Source: CAWFFV01 sp963814985
Lineage (GTDB): Bacteria; Chloroflexota; Ktedonobacteria; Ktedonobacterales; Ktedonobacteraceae
Assembly (NCBI GenBank): GCA_963814985.1
Contig: CAWFFV010000016.1
Span: 8,502-72,501 of the forward strand
DNA length: 64,000 bases
Reading direction: 5' to 3'
Below, one piece after another: positions 1-7,926 of the stretch. The notes beneath the pieces were generated by a model. It ran no database searches. It was not told the DNA's origin and was given only the letters and a program-made list of their open reading frames with translations. Made by a program: the position numbers and the translations under genes. Every line of letters begins with the position of its first letter. The first letter of the stretch is position 1.

Positions 1-184
1 GGGTTCTGCCGTAACCAGATCTTGATGGGATGATCAATTGATAGCCCTGCGCCAGAAAGAAAGCCTCATGCCCCAGTGGTGAATGGCAGTTCGTATGTCC
101 ACCGTTCAACACCAGCACCGCCGGACCTTGCCCCACGCTTCGATACTCAATCAGTCCCAATTCTGTTCGTACAAGATGACTCAT
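1..184 (-). CDS. alpha/beta hydrolase, N-terminal part (runs off window edge)
   Basis: The minus strand opens with ATG at 184..182 and stays open for 61 codons to the window edge. The peptide (MSHLVRTELGLIEYRS..., then VLVLNGGHTNCHSPLGHE, then IIPSRSGYGRT) has the beta-strand plus GGH oxyanion-hole region typical of alpha/beta hydrolases. The nucleophile elbow and the rest lie outside the window. The start overlaps the stop of the upstream membrane-protein gene (ATGA), so the two are probably translationally coupled, in one operon with the TetR gene. The substrate cannot be told. Confidence 0.7.
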   Translation of the reverse strand, partial: MSHLVRTELGLIEYRSVGQGPAVLVLNGGHTNCHSPLGHEAFFLAQGYQLIIPSRSGYGRT

Positions 185-642
185 CTGTTCCGCTTTTTTT
201 TCCTTCCCATTGCCCAGACACCTTGATGCCGATAGGTTTGGATCATCCAGAAGGCAAAACCTAGCTCAGTGAACCCAACTCCCACTCGAAACAGGCTATA
301 CCAGACCGGATAGGGATTGGGAAAAACGCCCATGAGCAGCAACCCTTCAATTGGGATCTGAATGACTGAGCCAGTAAAGGCAAGGAGAATCCCCCAGAAG
401 AGCCAGCGCCAACGGTGGAGCACTCCATACATCAGCATGCCGAGAAAGGCGATCAAGACACCCAAAAACAGGAGCACAGGCCAGGGGTAACGCTCAGTCG
501 GCACCCATCCAGGCCAGAGGGTTGTGGTATAGATCGATGGCTCGATGGCGAAAATGATCAACAAGCTCACCAGGAGCAGGCCCACATACATGATGAGTGC
601 TTTTTCCAACAGCTTGATTGGAGCAGGATGTGTGATAGTCAT
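181..642 (-). CDS. four-helix integral membrane protein, unknown function
   Basis: A 153-residue protein with about four hydrophobic segments (near IMYVGLLLVSLLIIFAIE, PVLLFLGVLIAFLGMLMYGV, WLFWGILLAFTGSVIQI and the VGFTELGFAFWMI region) and a basic tail GRKKKRNR. I chose the ATG at 642 because AAGGAAAG lies at good distance before it; an in-frame start at 663 has none. It sits between a TetR regulator (31 nt upstream) and an alpha/beta hydrolase (ATGA overlap downstream), so it is probably part of the operon under TetR control. I do not recognise the family. Confidence 0.7.
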   Translation of the reverse strand: MTITHPAPIKLLEKALIMYVGLLLVSLLIIFAIEPSIYTTTLWPGWVPTERYPWPVLLFLGVLIAFLGMLMYGVLHRWRWLFWGILLAFTGSVIQIPIEGLLLMGVFPNPYPVWYSLFRVGVGFTELGFAFWMIQTYRHQGVWAMGRKKKRNR

Positions 643-673
643 GGCTTCTTTCCTTGCCAACAACGGCTACGCT

Positions 674-1297
674 TCAAGCAGCTTTTTCATGAAGAGCTAC
701 GAGATCTTGTCGAAAAAGAGAGTTGTCAACACATTTGGCAACTCTTCCCACTGCTCTGCAAGCACCTCGTCCCCCAAGAGTTGCAGCACAGAGTAAACCA
801 AGCAAGGTGCCAGCAATGGCTCGCACGGTCAGTGGAATATTGATCTGGAGTTGCTCGCTCTGCCCCTGGGAAAATTGTTCGCCAACAGCAATGGTTGGTG
901 CAAGCACCTGCTCATAATACTGCTTGCGTAATTCACTATTGACTAAGAGTTCTGGAAGGACCGCTCGAAACACTTCAGCATTGGGCCAGAGTAAGGCCAT
1001 GCGTTGCCGGAGGTACGCTCGAAAAAAAGCCTTGAGATCCTGCTCATCTCCCAGCACAAACTGTTGTTTTCGTTCGGTTGTTTCGTTCAGTCGATCCAGG
1101 ACAGCAAGCAAGACCTCATCTTTACTCGTAAAGTACGTATAGATCGTGCCATCGGCGATGCCGGCCACGCGGGCGATCTCTTTGACCGTGGCACGATGAA
1201 AGCCTTTTTCGGCAAACACCTGGGTGGCTGCATCCAGGATCTGCTTGCGCCGGGCAGCCGCCACCAGTTCTTGAATGGGATCAGGTGTCTTGTCCAT
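674..1297 (-). CDS. TetR/AcrR family transcriptional regulator
   Basis: A 207-residue protein. The N-terminal helix-turn-helix domain is clear at about residues 18-65 (QILDAATQVFAEKGFHRAT, KEIARVAGIADGTIYTYF, SKDEVLLAVL), followed by an all-helical ligand-binding region. AAAAGGAG precedes the ATG. It heads an operon with a membrane protein and an alpha/beta hydrolase and probably represses it, as local TetR genes usually do. A 14-bp palindrome at 1940..1953 is a candidate operator. The ligand is unknown. Confidence 0.88.
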   Translation of the reverse strand: MDKTPDPIQELVAAARRKQILDAATQVFAEKGFHRATVKEIARVAGIADGTIYTYFTSKDEVLLAVLDRLNETTERKQQFVLGDEQDLKAFFRAYLRQRMALLWPNAEVFRAVLPELLVNSELRKQYYEQVLAPTIAVGEQFSQGQSEQLQINIPLTVRAIAGTLLGLLCAATLGGRGACRAVGRVAKCVDNSLFRQDLVALHEKAA

Positions 1298-1350
1298 AGC
1301 TGCATGCTCCTTTTGGAATACCTGGCCGTCATGAGCGTCTGAGAAAGCTC

Positions 1351-1824
1351 TTACGGATGTTTTTCAATCGTTCTTTTCATAGCATCAAGAGTGTTTTGAG
1401 AGTCTCGTGCAATCTTCCTTTTTGCGATACTATTGAATAATTTTGCCTTGAGAGACTTCGTTGAATAATAATGACTGAATTCTATTTTTGTCTCATGCTC
1501 AGCAAGAGGCGTCAATCTCGCTTCAACAAGATAATCTGGGAGCATTTTGGTAATCCCCATGGTATCTTCGGGTAAAGCCGTGACGATCCTTTCCATGGGA
1601 ACCACTTCGAGATCTTTCTCCACACACGTATTTTTCCCATCTTTGAGGTAGCACCGATAGGCGACCCCATTGCCTCTCTGACGTTCCCCTGAAATGAGGT
1701 CTACCCTCTTGACCCTCGGATGGTAGACAGCGATGTTCGTCAGGTCTTGATTAAATTCCCAGACGACCTGGAGAGGTGCATGAATCACAGCCTCTTGTCT
1801 TGACTGAAAAGGTGGAAATTCCAT
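1351..1824 (-). CDS. SRPBCC family (polyketide cyclase/START-like) protein
   Basis: A 157-residue START/Bet v1-like protein. It begins MEFPPFQSRQEAVIHAPLQV and shows the usual pattern of a first strand, then the VVWEFNQDLTNIAVYHP helix, then a series of beta strands (VAYRCYLKD, RIVTALPED, EIEFSHYYSTKS) and a long C-terminal helix. Such proteins bind small hydrophobic molecules; the ligand here is unknown. I chose the ATG at 1824, preceded by AGAAAGGAAC, over the longer in-frame start at 1866. It lies 54 nt upstream of the TetR gene on the same strand. Confidence 0.75.
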   Translation of the reverse strand: MEFPPFQSRQEAVIHAPLQVVWEFNQDLTNIAVYHPRVKRVDLISGERQRGNGVAYRCYLKDGKNTCVEKDLEVVPMERIVTALPEDTMGITKMLPDYLVEARLTPLAEHETKIEFSHYYSTKSLKAKLFNSIAKRKIARDSQNTLDAMKRTIEKHP

Positions 1825-1939
1825 GTTCTGTTCCTTTCTCAAGAGAGATGCCACGGACAGGCGCATTGATAGCCAGATCCTTCAGAGGCAGAGGCTCTCT
1901 TGTCTTGCGTTGTTGTGATCGAATAGTCAAGCACATAAT

Positions 1940-1953
1940 TGAATGTTCATTCA
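1940..1953. promoter_or_regulatory. palindrome TGAATGttCATTCA, likely TetR-type operator
   Basis: Perfect 6-2-6 inverted repeat in the 377-bp gene-free stretch 1825..2201, about 116 nt upstream of the SRPBCC gene start. The size and symmetry fit operators of TetR-family repressors. The nearby TetR gene (674..1297) is the natural candidate. Nothing else recognisable is in this stretch. Confidence 0.4.
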
Positions 1954-2201
1954 TTACAATGATAACCAATTCAAGCAGATGTGTCAAGTCTGGGGAATAA
2001 CTGATTTTTTCACGCGTTTCACGAAGAACGTGAAAGATCACACAGAGAAGAGAGAGAAGGATTTTGCCACATGAGAAAGAGTACCACACGCGAGAACAGT
2101 GATACTCTTGCAAGACCAGGTTGTCTCTGTAACTTTTTTATTTCACTCCATCTCTGCCTCAGCTCTCCAATGGAGCGTACATCCTGAAAAACATCGGGTT
2201 A

Positions 2202-2859
2202 TCAGTGACTGAGTGGTGTGAGCTGTATCTGCTTCGCAAGCCCGTAGGCGGTCGGGAGATCACTGTCGCTCTCGACAAAGACACGACCGATAACGAGCAC
2301 CGACTTGTTCGGCGAAGCAATCTGTGTCATTCCCTGCGACACGGTTCCTTTCCAGCCCGGCCCGCTCATGAGGTAATCGCCAGCCTCGGTTCCCGTGGTG
2401 CGTTTGCCGACGTAGGCAAAATTCGTGCCGTCCGACGGATCAGTGAACTGCACGCTGTAGTAACGGCCCGCCATGTCCGGCACGTGCAAAACCTGCGGCC
2501 CTTTGGAGAGGTCGAGCACAGCCGCCGACGTAGAGCACGTCGTTGGTCCCTGTTGCTAATAAGCTGGAGTTTGACGCCGAGGGCGAAGAGAGAGTGGGCA
2601 CCGCGTACAGCGTATTGATGGGGATGGGGCCGCCGCCGAGCCCATGCTGAACGACCGCTCGTTTGTAGGCACTGTACGTGATAGGCGGCCAAAAATACAG
2701 GAAAACGCACGTGCCGAGTCCCCAGACGAGGACGGCCACGAACGACGAACGTAATGAGCCGGCTCCCCCCATCGAGAAATACCTGTAGACGACCCAGGCG
2801 AGGACGGCCAGGATGGCGAACGTAATGGGATATTTGTATTTCAGAATCAACCTGTTCAT
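2202..2859 (-). CDS. DUF1254-domain membrane-anchored protein, frameshifted
   Basis: Reads in two frames. The first (from 2859) begins with two membrane segments (ITFAILAVLAWVVYRYF and FVAVLVWGLGTCVFLYFWPP) and continues into INTLYAVPTLSSPSAS...TNDVLY. The second resumes at VLDLSKGPQVLHVPDMAGRYY and ends QLTPLSH at 2202. Together these are the canonical DUF1254 landmarks (NTLYA, NDxLY, LDLS, P-D-GRYY). The join at about 2515..2530 needs removal of one G within GTCGGCGGCTGTGCT. It follows the DUF1214 gene by one base; in most bacteria both domains are in one protein, DUF1254 first. The function is unknown; such proteins are exported or membrane-anchored. Confidence 0.7.
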
Positions 2860-2860
2860 A

Positions 2861-3464
2861 TTATGGCACTTTCATGACTGGCGGCACGTGGTACTCGCCG
2901 TCGAGGACCGCACGGCCGGGCAGATACGCGCGCAGCATCAGCTTGAAGTAGCCTGCCGGTGCCGGCAGCCAGTTGGACTCGTGCCCGGCTGGAGCCGTGC
3001 GCTGCAGAGAAATGTCGATTGAGCCATCGGCGTTCGGCACGAGGCCGGAGCGAGAGCCGACGCTGGAGCGATCGATGGGGTTGCTCACCATGTACCCGAC
3101 CACATCGGTCATGGTCAGCGACCAGAAGGCATCGTTGGGCGGGAGTTGTCCTTCAGGAAAATGCAGGACGTACTCGCGTTGGCCGGAGAGCCGCCGCCCC
3201 GCGCTGTCGACGGTCGTCGTCCAGTACGCAGCCTCTTGCACCACATTGACGGCGGGCAGCACTTTGGCGCAGGCGGCCCGCAGGAGGATGCCATTGCCGG
3301 GCTGGCCGCATTTGAAGGTGGTGCTCCACCCGTTGACGGTCGTGGTCATGGTTTTCACCACCGCGTTCATAATGATCTGTGCCGTGAGAAACGCCAGCAC
3401 AGCCGCCGACGATGATTCCTTGTATGATGTGTGAGCCTGCGAGCCAGGTGAGGATAGTTGTCAT
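2861..3464 (-). CDS. DUF1214-domain protein with N-terminal membrane anchor, frameshifted
   Basis: The best start is ATG 3464..3462, preceded by GGAGAAAGG; it gives MTTILTWLAGSHIIQGIIVG, a membrane anchor. The frame then breaks at 3396..3411 and the rest is read one base on (VLAFLTAQIIMNAVVKTM...). The body carries the DUF1214 signature: WSLTMTDVVGYMVSNPIDRSS, NADGSIDISLQ, and SNWLPAPAGYFKLMLRAYLP. The break occurs in the same 16-nt sequence, and with the same phase change, as in the DUF1254 gene downstream. Function unknown; likely works with its DUF1254 partner outside the membrane. Confidence 0.68.
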
Positions 3465-3831
3465 ACTGAGTACCTTTCTCCACGAAGGCTGAAGTGAGCA
3501 ATAAGCTGGTAAGACAGAGAAACGAAACGTCGTCCCTCGGCGTAAACGATAGATCTGGTGCCCCTCTTCCATACACCACCGGATCACTTGTTCCCAGGTT
3601 TTGCCGTGGAGTTTCCACAGCGACTTCACCGAAGTCATCCGAGAATCAAAGCTCGCCTGGCCTCCCCGGCGCTGCTCTGCCTCCCTCTTCTGTCCAGACG
3701 ATCCACAGCGCTTTCTGATTCGACACAAGTGGCAGGCTCTCCTTCGATCACGACGAGCTCAAGAAAATCGACGCTCGTAGTCCTGGCGGCGCGCTGCGTG
3801 TCGGAGGCTCGATACCGCATGGAGGGCCAGA
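3465..3831. other. gene-free stretch, no supported gene
   Basis: Several overlapping ORFs exist on both strands but none has a convincing ribosome site plus a recognisable product. One minus frame (residues like SLWKLHGKTWEQVIRWCMEE) looks protein-like for about 50 residues and may be a decayed fragment; I could not name it. The ribosome site of the DUF1214 gene lies at its left end. Confidence 0.4.
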
Positions 3832-4083
3832 TCACTCCTGGCGGCGGTCCACCTCCCAACGCTTTGGCGGTGGGTAGACGTATCGGGCAATCGTCGTCGA
3901 CACCCAGCCGATACAGTAGCCGCCAAAGACCAACAGGAAGGTCTGCATCCTCTCGCTGCCCCAGATTGCCAGTATGAGGAGAATAATCGCCCAAACGATG
4001 GCGAGACCAGCGCTATAGGTCCAAAAATTTCTGAAATCGAAGCATCTTTTATCCCCGTTCCTTTCGATGGACACCATGTACAA
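3832..4083 (-). CDS. small membrane protein with two membrane segments
   Basis: An 83-residue protein (or 81 from the second Met). Residues 23-44 (YSAGLAIVWAIILLILAIWG) and 48-68 (TFLLVFGGYCIGWVSTTIARY) are membrane segments, followed by PPPKRW and a charged tail. No strong ribosome site precedes either ATG. A perfect 19-bp inverted repeat at 4177..4219 lies about 100 nt upstream and may control it. Not a family I recognise. Confidence 0.5.
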   Translation of the reverse strand: MYMVSIERNGDKRCFDFRNFWTYSAGLAIVWAIILLILAIWGSERMQTFLLVFGGYCIGWVSTTIARYVYPPPKRWEVDRRQE

Positions 4084-4176
4084 CTTCTGGTCTGTAGGGA
4101 CCTTGATGGGGAAAGTTGCATCCTGACCTGAAGTGTCCCTTTTTCAACCTGGGAAGCGACTCTCCCTTTCCTCCAG

Positions 4177-4219
4177 GGTATTGCGATATGCTATAGTGAT
4201 TATAGCATATCGCAATACC
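4177..4219. promoter_or_regulatory. perfect 19-bp inverted repeat with 5-nt spacer
   Basis: Arms 4177..4195 and 4201..4219 are exact reverse complements (outer GGTATTGCGATATG, inner CTATA) around spacer GTGAT. There is no T-run, so a terminator is unlikely. It lies upstream of the minus-strand membrane gene at 4083. It is most likely an operator for a dimeric or tetrameric repressor. Confidence 0.5.
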
Positions 4220-4287
4220 GTTATCAAGAGCTGAACAGGGAAAAATGGGCCAGAAGAACGGCTCTGACAGCTCTGAGACATCACATG

Positions 4288-4358
4288 TGAGCTCGCCCCG
4301 GTTTCGTAGAGCTAGAGAAGAGAAATCTGGTAAACTCTACAAGACCGGGGTAAGCGCA
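4288..4358. mobile_element. 71-bp MITE derived from an IS3-family element
   Basis: Positions 4288..4340 match the left end of the IS3-family element at 28181..28233 with about five differences over 53 nt. Positions 4335..4358 resemble that element's right end (CTCTAC, then CCGGGG, then an A/G-rich terminus). The unit is thus an internally deleted element. It is bounded by a direct repeat ATG (4285..4287 and 4359..4361); 3-bp target duplications are usual for IS3. Confidence 0.65.
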
Positions 4359-4401
4359 ATGATGCAAGAAAAAAATGAAGGAATAAGGTGGTGGTGCACT
4401 T

Positions 4402-4815
4402 TTAGCGATAGCGCCGCTCAGACTTCTGAATCGGATAATCATTCGCACTCATATCGCGCCGCTGCATGAGTCCCTCTTCATCAAATTTCCAATGTTCATT
4501 CCCATGTGTCCGCATCCACTGTCCCGTGTCCGCATCGCGCCATTCGTACTCGAAACGTACCGAGATGCGGCTGTCAGTGTAACACCACAGTTCTTTCATC
4601 AGGCAATAGTCCAATTCTTTGGCCCATTTGCGATGGAGAAAGGCTTTGATCGCCTCTCGACCCGTAAAGAACTCTGTCCGGTTGCGCCATTGAGAATCAG
4701 GGGTATATGCTAGTGCAACCCGCTCCGGGTCACGGCTATTCCAGGCATTCTCTGCGGCTTTCACTTTCAGAAGAGCCGTTTCTCTCGTGAATGGCGGTTT
4801 CAGCGATGATTGCAT
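4402..4815 (-). CDS. nuclear transport factor 2-like protein (DUF1348 family)
   Basis: A 137-residue protein beginning MQSSLKPPFTRETALLKVKAAE. The DUF1348 landmarks are visible: AWNSRDPERVALAYTPDSQWRNR, FFTGREAIKAFLHRKWAKELDY, and RFEYEWRDADTGQWMRTHGNEHWKFD. These proteins form a cone-shaped SnoaL/NTF2 fold; the substrate is unknown. The ATG at 4815 is preceded by AGAGGACAAG; the longer reading to 4950 has no such site. It lies 65 nt downstream of the PPOX-family gene on the same strand. Confidence 0.85.
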   Translation of the reverse strand: MQSSLKPPFTRETALLKVKAAENAWNSRDPERVALAYTPDSQWRNRTEFFTGREAIKAFLHRKWAKELDYCLMKELWCYTDSRISVRFEYEWRDADTGQWMRTHGNEHWKFDEEGLMQRRDMSANDYPIQKSERRYR

Positions 4816-4880
4816 GATCTTGTCCTCTTTTCTTTGAGAAGCATTGCTCGTTTCTCTCTCGATAACGGAAAAAGTGTCCT

Positions 4881-5783
4881 TCATACTGGATTGAAGGGGG
4901 AGGAGGCAAGGAGCTGACCACGCAGAGGGCAACCAGCAGGAATCTCCCATCCTGCATCAAGTTCAAACTCGATCAGACGTTCCACCTCCGCGAACAGGTC
5001 ACGGCGTTCTTCCTTCCAGATCACGCGAGCCCTTCCCGTCAATTGTAAGATGTTGCCGTTCTCAAAATCGATGAAGAGGAGGCCAGCACGAGGATCAGTG
5101 ACGAGATTGCCGAGTGTTTGGAACATTGTATTGCCAGCATAGTCAGGAAAGGCGAGATGTCTCGCATCGCGAACTTGAATAAAGCCTGGTAAACCACCAC
5201 GATGAGAGGCGTCTGCTCCCCTTTGTGTATGAGCGCTGGCAATGAAAAACGTGTCGGCTTGTTGAAGCCACGCTTGAAGTCGAGGAGAAAGATGATAGAT
5301 GTGAGAACTCTTTTGCGGCGGCGCTTGCTCCTGGGGAACTGTTGTCAGATGACGGCTCTGGATATACTTTGGGCAATTGAAATAGACCTGTTCAGTTCGC
5401 ATCACAATGCCCCCCTTCTGGATCGTTGCCTGCCCATTCACACGAATGCGTTTGCGAGCACCTGGATCGATAGCCAGAAGTCCCAGCGGCCCTCCTTGCC
5501 GGATATTTTCTGTGAGTGGATCATCTGGCAAAGAGGTAGCAGTAATGACAAGGGTTGTGGCATCAACGGCTTGCAAAAATCCAGGAGCGCCAGTGAGCAA
5601 TGAAGCCCATACCCGACCATCTCGACCAACGGTGCCAGCCACAGCCAGACGTTGAGCCAGGAGGAAAGTTTGTACGACAGGTGGAAGAATTGACATCATC
5701 ATATTGGCAATTCGGGATGCTTCCACGCGCACTCCTGCCCGTGTTTGTACCTCGAGTTCTCCTGAGTGGTATGGCGTTTGCAT
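4881..5783 (-). CDS. pyridoxamine 5'-phosphate oxidase family protein
   Basis: About 300 residues. Two split-barrel regions are visible: RLAVAGTVGRDGRVWASLLTGAPGFL near residue 45, and DTFFIASAHTQRG followed by GGLPGFIQVRD near residue 175. The C-terminal part includes AGLLFIDFENGNILQLTGRARVIW, typical of flavin-binding PPOX proteins of the larger two-domain type. The partner could be FMN or F420. I start at 5783, where GGAGAG lies seven bases before ATG. The actual substrate is unknown. Confidence 0.8.
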   Translation of the reverse strand: MQTPYHSGELEVQTRAGVRVEASRIANMMMSILPPVVQTFLLAQRLAVAGTVGRDGRVWASLLTGAPGFLQAVDATTLVITATSLPDDPLTENIRQGGPLGLLAIDPGARKRIRVNGQATIQKGGIVMRTEQVYFNCPKYIQSRHLTTVPQEQAPPQKSSHIYHLSPRLQAWLQQADTFFIASAHTQRGADASHRGGLPGFIQVRDARHLAFPDYAGNTMFQTLGNLVTDPRAGLLFIDFENGNILQLTGRARVIWKEERRDLFAEVERLIEFELDAGWEIPAGCPLRGQLLASSPFNPV

Positions 5784-6030
5784 ATCATTTCTCTCCATTG
5801 TTTTCTGCATTGTTGGTCCTATCGTTTGCTCATGACAATATCCAAAAGGATTGAACGAGCTGCCTCCCTCCGACGGACAGAGGAAGGCAGAGCGAAGAGA
5901 CTAGAGCGTGTGCCTTTTGTTTCTCTGTATAGAACACCTCTCGTCCGAGGATCGAAAGTAATTCATTTGTCGAAATCGCTCTAAAATAGAATGCTTCTTA
6001 CACGCCTCTTCCCCAACAAAGACGGTTTCG

Positions 6031-7056
6031 CTAGAAGAGCATATGCAAAATAACCCAGCCAATATACACGAGTATGAGAAGAATTCCAGTCATGTGACTG
6101 ATATGTCGCCGGGAGACACAGAGCAGGATAATGCCAGTCAGAGCGACCATCAGGGGACCATCGAGCAGGGCCAGCAAGCCATCACTCTGATTGTTAAACC
6201 AGAGTAAAAGGGGGAGGGCAATGCCCAGCGCAACATTGACACTATTGCTGCTGAACACTTCTTCAACACTAGCTGAAGCACGACCAGTGCGTGCCAGGAT
6301 GAATGCCACGACCGTATTGGGCAACGACGTCGCCACTGCCAGGATCAGCAGGCTGAGAATAGCTGGTGACAGAGCGGTCCTGGCGGCGATACTCTGCGCT
6401 GTTTGGACCATGAGAACGACGCTACCCAGGGCAAGTGCGAGGGCAAGGGTCATTTCTCCCAACAGACGTACTTTGAACCAGATACTGTTGGATCGGTTTC
6501 TCATGGTTTTTTCCTGTTCGCTCTGGCTCCGATGGCCTGGATGATGTTTCCGCTGGAGCGCGTGGTAACAGAGCAGAGAGAAGAGGCCCAGTGTCAGCAG
6601 GCTCAGACCAATCAAGGCGATATGCACAACCGGGAAGGTCGGATTTCCAGCGGGCAGCGCTCCCTGCCAGAACCGATTTCCTACGGCGACAGCGGTAGTG
6701 AACAGCATAGCCAGGGTAAAGACGCCGATGAGACGAGCATCCTGGGCTTCGGTGTGTAAAAATACAATGCCACGTCGGTCTCGCGAAGCAAAGGTGGAGA
6801 TACCAAGAACCACAGCGATATTATAAATATTGGAACCTATGATAATACCAATGCCAACGACCATCTGGCCAGAGATTATGGCGGCTATCGAGGCAACATA
6901 GTTGGGAATATTGGCTCCCAGTGCTCCGAACAGACTGAGCAAACCCGGAGACCATTGCCAGAGGTCACTGAGTACTTCCAGCCGACGGGTAAACCAGGCC
7001 GAGGCTCCAACCGCAATGAGCAATGAGAGAATGAAACCTGCGATAAGAAGAGACAT
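6031..7056 (-). CDS. sodium/calcium exchanger (CaCA) family protein
   Basis: A 341-residue membrane protein with about ten hydrophobic segments in two halves. The inverted alpha-repeats of CaCA antiporters are seen as GANIPNYVASIAAIISGQ...GSNIYNIAVVLG in the first half and AVATSLPNTVVAFILAR...FSSNSVNVALGIALP in the second. The usual acidic residue of each repeat (GTSLPE) is replaced by N (ANIPN, TSLPN), so ion preference may be altered. A hydrophilic basic loop (KHHPGHRSQSEQEKTMRNR) joins the halves. The ATG at 7056 has a strong GGAGG site; the reading to 7176 does not. Confidence 0.85.
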   Translation of the reverse strand: MSLLIAGFILSLLIAVGASAWFTRRLEVLSDLWQWSPGLLSLFGALGANIPNYVASIAAIISGQMVVGIGIIIGSNIYNIAVVLGISTFASRDRRGIVFLHTEAQDARLIGVFTLAMLFTTAVAVGNRFWQGALPAGNPTFPVVHIALIGLSLLTLGLFSLLCYHALQRKHHPGHRSQSEQEKTMRNRSNSIWFKVRLLGEMTLALALALGSVVLMVQTAQSIAARTALSPAILSLLILAVATSLPNTVVAFILARTGRASASVEEVFSSNSVNVALGIALPLLLWFNNQSDGLLALLDGPLMVALTGIILLCVSRRHISHMTGILLILVYIGWVILHMLF

Positions 7057-7437
7057 ATGTTTCTTTCCTCCAGAATATCCAGTCATCCGACCTTGTCTCG
7101 TTCTTCCCTGAAGGAATGTTCTCTGCATTGAGTACAAGAAAACGCCGGGACCTGCCGACCAGGCTTCCCGGCTCACCTTGCTTGTTTTATCGCCCTCAGC
7201 GTATCACATCAACTCGGCTGTCGGCTAGTATTGAGCGTTTCTTTATCAATCTGGGTGATTTCTAGACATTCTTTGGAGGATACCAGACCATATGTATACC
7301 GCACATTGACTATCTAGCTGATATACTTATTCAGAAACTCAGAAGTTGGAAAGAACACCATGCACCATTCCAGCCTCTTTGTACTCATAGGCCATTTGCA
7401 GAAGAACACAGAAATACGCCCATTTGGGAGGAAGACC

Positions 7438-7731
7438 ATGTTTCTACCAAATAAGCACTTCTTCAAGAATGCTTTTTCCTGTGACGAGCCGACGGAGCTG
7501 GCCGAGGAACCTGACCAACCAGGGTTATGCACTCACGCGACCTTGATTTGCCACGAAAAATTTCGGGTAATAGTTCTCCTGGTTTCGTTTCTGGTTCTCC
7601 TCTGCGGTTTTCTCTGCTTCCTGCTACTCCACACAATTGTCCCACTGTTCGTTGCCATCTCCATCGTTTTCTTTGGCTATCGATTTTTTGATGCGTTTTT
7701 GCGCACATTAGAGCACGCTCCTCCCACATAA
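7438..7731 (+). CDS. small protein with C-terminal two-helix membrane hairpin
   Basis: A 97-residue protein starting MFLPNKHFFKNAF. GGGAGGAAG lies just before the ATG. The N-terminal half is soluble and contains several Cys; the C-terminal half has FRVIVLLVSFLVLLCGFLCFLLL and VPLFVAISIVFFGYRFF as likely membrane helices. No family recognised. The 381 bp upstream (7057..7437) shows no other gene. Confidence 0.5.
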   Translation: MFLPNKHFFKNAFSCDEPTELAEEPDQPGLCTHATLICHEKFRVIVLLVSFLVLLCGFLCFLLLHTIVPLFVAISIVFFGYRFFDAFLRTLEHAPPT

Positions 7732-7807
7732 CTTTCTTCCCAGCAAAACCGCCAAGCACCCATGCATGATTTTTCTGGAGATTTTTTGAGAAGGATTGAC
7801 ACGAAAA

Positions 7808-7822
7808 TGAGATGTAATCTCA
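7808..7822. promoter_or_regulatory. palindrome TGAGATgtaATCTCA overlapping a likely promoter
   Basis: Perfect 6-3-6 palindrome seven bases after a TTGACA hexamer (7796..7801), about 105 nt upstream of the CooC-like gene. The same palindrome with another spacer (acc) occurs at 11481..11495 before the metal ABC transporter, so one regulator probably controls both. Confidence 0.5.
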
Positions 7823-7881
7823 ATATTGGCCCCAAAACCTCTTGCTTTTTGCTTCACTCTATGGCATAGTATCACTATCAC

Positions 7882-7898
7882 ATGATACAACGTATCAT
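7882..7898. promoter_or_regulatory. palindrome ATGATACaacGTATCAT
   Basis: Perfect 7-3-7 inverted repeat 29 nt before the CooC-like start codon. A half-site GTATCAT also occurs near 11539 in the metal-transporter promoter. It is probably a second operator at this locus. Confidence 0.4.
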
Positions 7899-7926
7899 TA
7901 GTCACGATCTATGATGTGGAGAGAGT

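Noticed and set aside
415..843. 142-codon plus-strand frame
   Set aside because: Antisense to the membrane-protein and TetR genes; composition is not protein-like.
1751..2113. 120-codon minus-strand frame upstream of the SRPBCC gene
   Set aside because: No ribosome site or domain; overlaps the start region of the better supported SRPBCC gene and a likely operator.
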